Source of the DNA: Arabidopsis thaliana
Taxonomy: Eukaryota; Streptophyta; Magnoliopsida; Brassicales; Brassicaceae
Direction: 5' to 3'
NCBI RefSeq assembly: GCF_000001735.4
Contig: NC_003071.7
Coordinates: 17,521,443 to 17,585,442, forward strand
Length of the DNA stretch: 64,000 nt
Part shown: one piece after another, positions 56,782 through 64,000 of the stretch
How the letters are laid out: the number at the start of each line of letters is the position of its first letter
Position numbering within the stretch: position 1 is the first letter of the stretch
Made by a program: the position numbers and the translations under genes
Notes under the pieces: generated by a model
Databases searched by the model: none
Told to the model about the DNA's origin: nothing
What the model saw: the letters and a program-made list of their open reading frames with translations, nothing else

Positions 56782-58780
56782 ATGTCGGAAGTAGAGGGCG
56801 AAAACCGGGCTATCGTGTGTGACAATGGAACTGGAATGATCAAGGTAAGGAGAAAATAAGAACACTCTCTATTATTAATTTGTGATGCGTCGTTTGTTTT
56901 CCAAACACAATTTACGCATTTGTATTGCGTTTACATTTAAAAATATCATAATTTTGAAATATAATTATAACAAAGTCAAAATGTCAACAAAGAAACTTTC
57001 TATTTTCAATTTTCATTTAACAATACAATTTTTTTTTTTTCTAGTGAGCTTCTTCTATGTTTGAGTATTGATTCGGAAAAATATGCAAAATGTAAAAGTA
57101 AACAACCAATTAATGCACATTATAAAACAACGTGGCAGATCTAATGATTGGTAAAACATATTGAAGGCAGGATATGCTGGAGAAGATGCACCAAGTGTTG
57201 TGTTCCAAGCACTGTGGGTCGTCCACCACATACGGGAGGGATGGTAGGAATGAATGAGAACGATTTATTTGTGGGAGACGACGCTGAAGCCAGGAGCGGT
57301 ATACTTACACTTGACTACCCAATGGAGCACGGTGTTGTTAGCAATTGGGATGACATGGAGAAGATTTGGTACCATACGTTTTACAGTGAGCTACGTGTGG
57401 CTCCTGAAGAACACCCTGTGCTTCTCACTGAAGCTCCTCTTAACCCGAAAGCCGATCGTGAGAAGATGACTCAGATCATGTTTGAGACATTTGCTGTTCC
57501 TAGTATGTATATTGGTATGCAGGCCGCTCTCTCCCTCCATGCCAGTGGTCGTACCACAGGTAAAGTAACTGCAACTCAAATTTCACAATTCAAATTTTTA
57601 GTTTGTAAGCTAGAAATTTTGTGGTTTTTTTTGCTTGCATGGTAGTACCAACTACAACGTCGGTAGAGAGGCTTTACTACAGTAGATATTCGAAGGCAGC
57701 AATTTAAAGTTTTTACAAGCTTTTAAAAAACATTACTTGCAGCGTAGTCAAAAATGTAGCTGGATTTTGCTGGCAATATTAGTTTTTACGTTTTGATGTT
57801 TTAAAAATGAACCTACGACTTTAAAACATTTGAAGCAATTTGTTTTGGTTAATATACACGATAAATACCAAACGCAATCGGAATGCAAATTTATTTGGTC
57901 GATTTTGGCGTTTGTGTTTGCACTTAACAAAAATATTTTTTGGAAAACCTTGAAATGTGATTTTTTTGTTTTGTTTGAAACAATCAATAATGGGTTCCCT
58001 TTATTTGTGTTTAGGTACTGTGTTGGATTCAGGAGATGGTGTGAGCTACATAGTTCCAATCTACGAAGGTTCAGCACTCCCACATGCAATCTTGCGGCTA
58101 GATTTAGCAGGCCGTCACCTAACCAACTACCTCATGAAAATCATGATGGAACGTGGCTACACATCCGCCGAGCGTGAGGTAGTCCGAGACATCAAAGAAC
58201 AATTTGGTTACATAGCTCTTGACTACGAGCAAGAAATGGAGAAGGCTACAAAGAGTTCGGCAATCGATAGAACCTACGAGCTTCCAGATGGTCAAGTGAT
58301 CACGATAGGAGCTGAGAGATTCAGGTGCCCTGAGGTTCTTTTCCAGCCGTCTTTGATTGGAATGGAAACTTCTGGTATTCATGAGAAGACTTACAATTCA
58401 ATCATGAAGTGTGATGATGATATAAGGAAGGATTTGTATGGAAACATTGTGTTGAGTGGTGGGACGACGATGTTCCGAGGGATTGAAGAGAGGATGACCA
58501 AAGAGATCAATGCGCTTGCAGCCGCTAATATGAGGATTAAAATTGTTGCTCCCCCGGAAAGGAAATATAGTGTTTGGATTGGAGGCTCCATTTTGGCTTC
58601 TCTAAGCACATATGAACAGGTAAATAAGATAATACTAATTGTATTATTAATTTAACGTGCGTATCTCTTTTGGGATGTTGTAATGTCAAGTTGTTGTGAT
58701 GTATATATATGCAGATGTGGATTACTAAAGCTGAGTATGAAGAAAATGGACCGGCCATTGTTCACACGAAATGCTTTTGA
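56782..58780 (+). pseudogene. Actin (At2g42170-type), frameshifted; truncated frame from 57241
   Basis: Same four-exon plan as its sisters: 56782-56844, 57167-57559, 58015-58619, 58715-58780. Exon 1 starts normally ([20 protein letters not shown]), but exon 2 lacks one T near 57202 (GTGTTCCAAG against GTGTTTCCAAG), which puts a stop about 16 codons later. The next usable ATG, 57241 (MVGMNEND), opens a clean 329-residue frame to 58780 that lacks the first phosphate loop and about 45 residues. Exon 3 also has a 9-bp in-frame loss (GYTSAERE against [11 protein letters not shown]). The rest is close to the 39-kb actin, including its intron sequence. It cannot make a full actin monomer; whether the short protein is made is unknown. 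Confidence 0.82.
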
Positions 58781-59690
58781 GTTCTTTTAATGCTTTGTTC
58801 TGATGAAATAAATTCTTTTGAGGGATTTTCATTTCATAAATCTGATTTCTTTCTTTCATATTTCTTTGTTTGTTGTCGTTGTTGTTGTTTTTCTTGCCAA
58901 TAAAAGAAGACGTTTCCTTAATAAAATAAAATAAAAAGAAGAATATTCCCAATGACTAACTCTCCTTGCGATTGTGTGTGTTGATTATTGTTAGAGTTAT
59001 TTAATCTTGTAAATTAAAGTATTAAACGATTAAGAAAATGTGTTGCACAGCACCACTAATTTGGTTTTATTGGAATCAAAACAAATTTATAGTGCACAAT
59101 CTATACTGAAAATCTAGAGGTTTTGAATTTTGAACACAGCCTTTTTGTCCTCCATGTTTTATGCATCTAAAGATTGTGTATGCTGATTAATGATTACTGT
59201 TAGGGTTTATTTGTTATTAACACTATAAAATAGAACCATAAAACATAAAATTGGGTAGAATCTTTACAGAAAAACAAAAAAAACGCATGCTCCAAGTACT
59301 CTACTCTATAGTCTATAGTCATCTATACTACACCCTCTGTTCCTAATTTTTTGTTTACTCTTAAGAATCTTCATGGTTGTCAGATAACGTTTTATCTTGG
59401 ATAATGAAAAGTTCTATTAAAATCCAAATCTCGAAAATATAGTGGAAATTTGGTGTTTAAGAGTAATGCAAGAACACTTTCAATTTTGTTTCTTAGGTTT
59501 TCCAGATTCCAACTAAATCAAAATGTAATGAGTCTTAATTTTTACAATATCCAAACGACTATACTCTATAATTTGTGTATAGGCTTCAGTCTCTCTCATT
59601 TTATTAATTAAGATTTCCATCAAACAAGAATATAATTGACTTAAAAACAAAATAAAATAAACTTTTTGTCGTGGCTCTGATTCTCGGTTC
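58781..59690. other. Convergent intergenic between the third actin and the DUF761 gene
   Basis: AT-rich. AGATTGTGTATGCTGATTA near 59170 echoes GCGATTGTGTGTGTTGATTA near 58968. No gene is seen. Confidence 0.45.
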
Positions 59691-60191
59691 TCACAAACTC
59701 CTCGCCAACATATCTTGGAATCTCCTGTAAGATTCAACCTTCTCCAGCAAGAACTTCTCATGACACCTCGCGATGAATTTATCTGCCAGACGATCAATAT
59801 CATCATCACCAACATCTCTCTCCCCAACACTCTGATCATCATTAATGTTATTATTCTCATCAACTCTCTCTTCGAGCCACTGGAGGTATTGAGACTCAAG
59901 ATTATCCTCATCTTCAACATGACCATCAAGGGAGAAAGGGAAAGGTTTAGTGACGGGAACAACGACATGGGAGGATCCAAAGAAGATGTTGTGTTGGTTC
60001 ATGGATGACTTTGTCGTGTAAAACATCATCATGAATAACCTCTTCTTGTTGTGTTTCGAAATCTCTATCAGAACGGATCTGGCTCTTGAGAGAGACCGTA
60101 AAAGACGGTAAAGAGAGTGTGTGATGAGATTTATGAATAGGGTTTTGAGATTCGTGGAGTGGGAAGAAGATGATGACCTTTTGAGCTGCAT
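59691..60191 (-). CDS. DUF761 protein (cotton fibre-expressed family)
   Basis: A single exon of 166 residues, ATG 60191 to stop 59691. The basic N-terminus (MQLKRSSSSSHST) leads to a hydrophobic/basic stretch (LFINLITHSLYRLLRSLSRA), an Asp/Glu/Asn-rich middle (ERVDENNNINDDQS) and the DUF761 block at the end, residues about 133-165: DIDRLADKFIARCHEKFLLE, then ESYRRFQDML. The family is plant-specific and poorly understood; some members affect growth and immunity. This would be At2g42180. Confidence 0.82.
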   Translation of the reverse strand: MQLKRSSSSSHSTNLKTLFINLITHSLYRLLRSLSRARSVLIEISKHNKKRLFMMMFYTTKSSMNQHNIFFGSSHVVVPVTKPFPFSLDGHVEDEDNLESQYLQWLEERVDENNNINDDQSVGERDVGDDDIDRLADKFIARCHEKFLLEKVESYRRFQDMLARSL

Positions 60192-62182
60192 TACTCAACG
60201 ACAACTCTAGAGTCTATCTCACACTCTTCTTTTATGTGCATTAATCGACAATCTCGACTATTTATAAGGGACTTTCTTGACGTTTATAACCTTACAAGTC
60301 CCTGTTATTTACTTATATGAATATGACATAACATTTTGTCGTACAATTCATTTGAAAGTCTTCATTCTTCAAAATTGAACAAGGTACGCGTGAGGCGAAA
60401 TCTAGAGATGACACAATCGTGATACGAGTTGGTTTCAATTTTTAAACAACTTGCAACTGCCCCCTCCCTAATTATTCATCTCAGTTATGTTAGATCTTAA
60501 TTTTTTTCCTCAACAACTTGCATACTGAAAATTTGAGCTCAATCGCTATAAAAAGTTTGCAACGATAAAAATTTGTGATTTCTTGACATTAGGTATATTA
60601 TAAGCTCTTGATCTTTCAATAATATGTAGTTTAGGATCTTGAGGTAACAGCCAGAAAAATCAAACGTACATTACAAGTTGTTGTTTACGTGTAGCTTTGG
60701 CATATCCTATATAACGTATATAAAATGAACATATCTAGGCTAAAAATTGTTAAGAGAGAAGCAGTTCGATAGATTCAATTGCGTTGGAGAGTGGTGAAAT
60801 GTTACAATTAGGAAATACAAAGTCTAGAATATCATTTAATTACATCACCGCTTATTTCAAATTCCAATCATTTTGACATGCGTCCATCACCAATCGTGTG
60901 CTTAAAGCGTTGGGGTATATAGTTCAGTACAACATTTCTCAGCAAATAAGTTCATATGATCGAATTATATATCAATTCTAACATATAGTCGTAGTATGAA
61001 TAATTCAGTGAGTTTTTTTTTTTTTTTTTTTTTTAATTCAGTGAGTTATATGCACAAATAAAACGAATTCACTAGATTGCAATCACTTAGTCTACAAGCT
61101 AAAACAGATTTTTTGGGCTGAAGGACAGGAAGCCTTATGGGCTTTAGGTTTCGGCCCATATAATGAAGAGAGGAAAGCCCATTATGAGAGAATGCTGGTG
61201 AGCTGTCTATGAGTCTTATCCACAGAGAGACTAGAGTTGGAGAGCACCACCTAAATCGTAACAGTAAGAAGATGATCATGTGTGGGAGGGAGTGAGAAAC
61301 ACGCGCCGATAGAGAGCGTGTGGATTAGTTAGGATGAGAAAATCCGTATCCCATCTTCAACGGGGCAAAAGAAGATCCATCGGCCAATGGACTTGGTTTA
61401 TAGGATGGTGGTGGTAAGTGTGTGCTACTCTACTTATTAGCAAACTACTCTCTCTTTTTCCTCTTTCTCAGATCTCTCTGTGATCACTTATTTCAGAGTC
61501 TCAACGTTTCTCTGTTCTCTGTTTTTCCTCTGTTTCATACTGTGTTTTGAGTAGATCGATTGGAAACACAAGAACAAACAAAGAGTTCCTTTTTCTAAGT
61601 ATCCAAGAAGGAAAAAAAGAAACTTTATACTGTTTGGTTCTTAGGAGTGATTGGTTCATGTGTCGGAGATTCTGATGATTGGGTATTAGCTCCACATAGG
61701 TAAGTATTTAACCAGTTTTGCTTTACTGTACTTGTTAAGTTGTTGTGATGAGATTGGAAACAAATTAAGATCAGTCTTTTTTGTTTCATTTGTTTGATCA
61801 TGCAATAAAATTTCATGGATGTTAAGTATAAAATAGAAAATGAAACTTAAAAAGTAGGCTTTTCTTCTTCTTTAGTTTATTGGTGGTTAAGGTTTGGAAC
61901 GGTTTGGTTGGTATAAGAAATGCAAATTGGTATATGTTGAACGAGAGAAGGAAATATTGTTTTCATTTGTAAATTTGTTTGTGATTTCCACTGTTAACTA
62001 ATTAGATCAACAATGTGAAAAGCAGTAATGTTACGTGATTGATTCTTTGTTTTAATCTGGATATAGTTCGAGGAATGACATAATGATTGTGTTCTTATGA
62101 GCTGGTTTATAATGTAACAATGTGTTTTTTTGTAACTTGCAGGTTATAAGCTGTGTAGTATTTTTTGAGGTTTATAGACACT
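60192..62182. other. Divergent region and 5-prime leader of the AT-hook gene
   Basis: The first 800 bp are AT-rich promoter for the DUF761 gene. A poly-T run is at 61015-61034. From about 61130 it is homologous to the third-actin upstream DNA and probably holds the leader exons of the AT-hook gene, with donors near 61409 and 61700 (GTAAGT) and an acceptor at 62143. Confidence 0.6.
61134..62103 (+). repeat. AT-hook gene leader, partner of the third-actin upstream DNA
   Basis: Counterpart of 56204-56671. GGTTTCGGCCCATATAAT at about 61147 matches GGTTCGGCCCATATAAT at about 56217. This copy keeps about 490 bp that the other lacks. Confidence 0.85.
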
Positions 62183-62608
62183 ATGAGAAGAGGTAGAGGG
62201 AAAGGGAAGAAGCAGAATGCATCTGCTCGGGAAGATCGTGGAAGCGGTGATGAAGAAAAGATTCCAGCTTACAGGAGAAGAGGAAGACCACAGAAGCCGA
62301 TGAAAGATGATTTCGAAGAGGAAGAAGAAGAAGATGATGAAGAGATGGTAGAGAAAATGGAAGTAGAAGATGAAGATGAAGAGATTGATGATGGTTCAGT
62401 AACAAGTAAAGATTTGAAGGAGAGAAAGAGGAAGATGTCTAATGGAAGCAATACTGATCTGACTGAAGAAGAGAATGGTTTAGGATCGAAACCAAACACC
62501 GATGATTCCACGAGATCGACATCTATTGGGTTTAGACAAAATGGAAGCCGGAGGAAAAGCAAGCCGAGACGAGCTGCTGAAGCTGTCGTGGAATGTAACG
62601 GAGTTTGA
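62183..62608 (+). CDS. Acidic/basic nuclear protein with AT-hook-like motif (At2g42190-type)
   Basis: A single coding exon of 141 residues, ATG 62183 to TGA 62608. It starts MRRGRGKGKKQN, then YRRRGRPQKP (residues 32-41), which contains the RGRP core of an AT-hook. An acidic run follows (FEEEEEEDDEEMVEKMEVED), a short basic patch (KERKRKMS) and a final basic stretch (SRRKSKPRRAAE). The charge layout suggests DNA or histone contact in the nucleus, but I recognise no family beyond plant orthologues. Two non-ATG codons extend the frame upstream; the first true ATG is 62183. Confidence 0.75.
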   Translation: MRRGRGKGKKQNASAREDRGSGDEEKIPAYRRRGRPQKPMKDDFEEEEEEDDEEMVEKMEVEDEDEEIDDGSVTSKDLKERKRKMSNGSNTDLTEEENGLGSKPNTDDSTRSTSIGFRQNGSRRKSKPRRAAEAVVECNGV

Positions 62609-64000
62609 GAAACCTTCCTGTGAAGAACTCCCAAGAAACAGAATGACAAATTGACCTGAGGCTTGTTTTTTTGCTTTTTTCTTTCAAGTTTTTGAAGTTG
62701 ACAACTTAGGATCTCTTATGGTGATTCATGAAATCAATCTGCATTCTCTTTCATTCTTGTCTCTTAATCTGTTTTGGTTTATCACATTTGAGCGTCCAAA
62801 GATATGGTCTCTGCAACACATGAAGTTGGAATGAGAGATTGGGAGATCATGTGGATGACACTATGGGAGAGAGATGTGTGATCCTCTCTAATCTATAATC
62901 TCGAGATTTCTAATGAGTGTGAAGATGCTATAATTGCAAATTGTGGAACTTAGGCAAAATATAAAACAGCAAAGCCCTTAAAGGGAAGAGAACTAAGAAG
63001 TGAGAAAGGAGTAATTAGACTTTAGAGATTAGTCTAAATTGAAAAGTTAAAACAAAATTAAAATTGTCAACCAATATTAAAACTTTACAATAGTAAATTT
63101 AAGATCTTTTCATTGAAAAATGTCAAATAGTTATACATCTCCAACTTAACCAATAACCACAGATCCAAAACCCAAATTTGCCACCATTTATATATATATA
63201 TATATATATACATATAACTAATAATAAGAAATTTAGCAAGTATTTGATAGTATTTGCATCAGCATAAATCAAAATTTTCTCAAAATGTCTGTCTAGCTAT
63301 TTCAGAACCTAGACGTAGTTGTAAAACTAGTCAGGGGTTAGGAGATCGATCAGGTCTTTAGTTTCAGGGTTAAACCAATGCAGCCAAACAAGTGGAAACC
63401 ACTTTCACTAAATAAAGCTAAACAAAAAGAACAAATCAAAACCTAAACCTATAAAATAATACTATACTACAGTTTACACAGACTCTGATGGATGATGTCT
63501 ATGACTCCGATTTAACTTTTCATACTTTTCATTATAACGAATAGATCTTTCTTTAGATATTGTATAGGTACAAATTATCAAAAATAAAAAAAAGAAGTCC
63601 AAAAATAAAACTAATTTGGCTTTAACTAGCAAAGAGAAACAAACAAACTCAAAATCAAGATAATAATTAGAAGAAGAAAAAACCCATTTTTGTATATTTA
63701 AACATGAGAGAAAGAGGTTTAACAAATAAAAATAAGAGTACTGAATTCATTTATAGGGTTGCTTGCACATCTGCCGACACCAACTAGTTCCCTTGAAGTG
63801 TCACATCTTTTGTTGTGTTCCAATAACTGTACTGCTCATATTTCAGTCTTTAATACTTTTAACCTTTTCACGATCAGTATAAAAAAATTTCTTATCATAT
63901 TCGTCGTTACTCTTTAACTAACTACAGTATAGAAGAAGAAACTACCTATTTATAGAACTCTGATCTCCTCGGCAGTTTCCTATTGGTTACCACTGCTGAG
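62609..64000. other. Terminal intergenic region
   Basis: AT-rich, with a TA microsatellite at about 63188-63211. The last 33 bases form a 9-bp hairpin. No coding sequence is recognised; the next gene is outside the window. Confidence 0.5.

Noticed and set aside
59715-60008. 97-codon plus-strand frame inside the DUF761 gene
   Set aside because: Antisense shadow of the DUF761 coding exon.
62181-62649. Minus-strand Ser/Leu-rich frames opposite the AT-hook gene
   Set aside because: Reverse complement of Glu/Asp/Lys codons (GAA/GAT runs) produces artificial Ser/Leu/Phe frames.

Overview
The window looks like Arabidopsis thaliana chromosome 2, long arm, running from about At2g41970 to At2g42190; locus names are recalled from memory, not looked up. 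The grounds are AT-rich intergenic DNA, short GT-AG introns, and plant-specific products whose spliced lengths match the lengths I remember: a 1083-residue phospholipase D beta 1, a 440-residue POLD2, a 305-residue SINAT1 and a 488-residue BRIZ1. Exon boundaries were worked out by hand from splice sites and reading phase.

Layout. 0-17 kb: a truncated receptor-like cytoplasmic kinase (MARIS), the E3 ligase SINAT1, a LEA_2-type membrane protein, the seed metallothionein MT4a, the vacuolar amino-acid transporter AVT3B and PLD beta 1. 17-29.6 kb: tRNA-Ser(GCU), the RING protein MUSE2, a WRC-motif protein, a TIR transposon carrying a minisatellite, a C1-domain protein and the Nudix hydrolase NUDX23. 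30-34 kb: two tandem J-domain genes. 35-41 kb: the actins ACT9 and an ACT-like gene. 41-47 kb: a small basic unknown, POLD2 and the fibrillin FBN7b, the last two sharing a short divergent promoter. 47-64 kb: a VQ protein, a bromodomain protein, BRIZ1, a third actin with a frameshift, a DUF761 protein and an AT-hook-like acidic protein.

The genes are unrelated housekeeping and signalling loci, not an operon or cluster with one function. The interest lies in local rearrangement. (1) The SINAT1 5-prime leader and intron resemble those of PLD beta 1, and a relic of the PLD beta 1 3-prime end lies just upstream of SINAT1, as if a tandem PLD copy had collapsed and left its promoter to SINAT1. (2) The third actin carries upstream DNA homologous to that of the AT-hook gene 5 kb away, with a clean junction to actin-type leader. 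(3) A Harbinger-like element contains about twenty 27-bp repeats holding eleven exact E2F sites (TTTCCCGC); the same 8-mer occurs near the start codons of POLD2, the small unknown gene next to it, and BRIZ1. (4) ACT9 has lost the ancestral start codon and has altered residues in both ATP phosphate loops.

No CRISPR, prophage or LTR element was seen.
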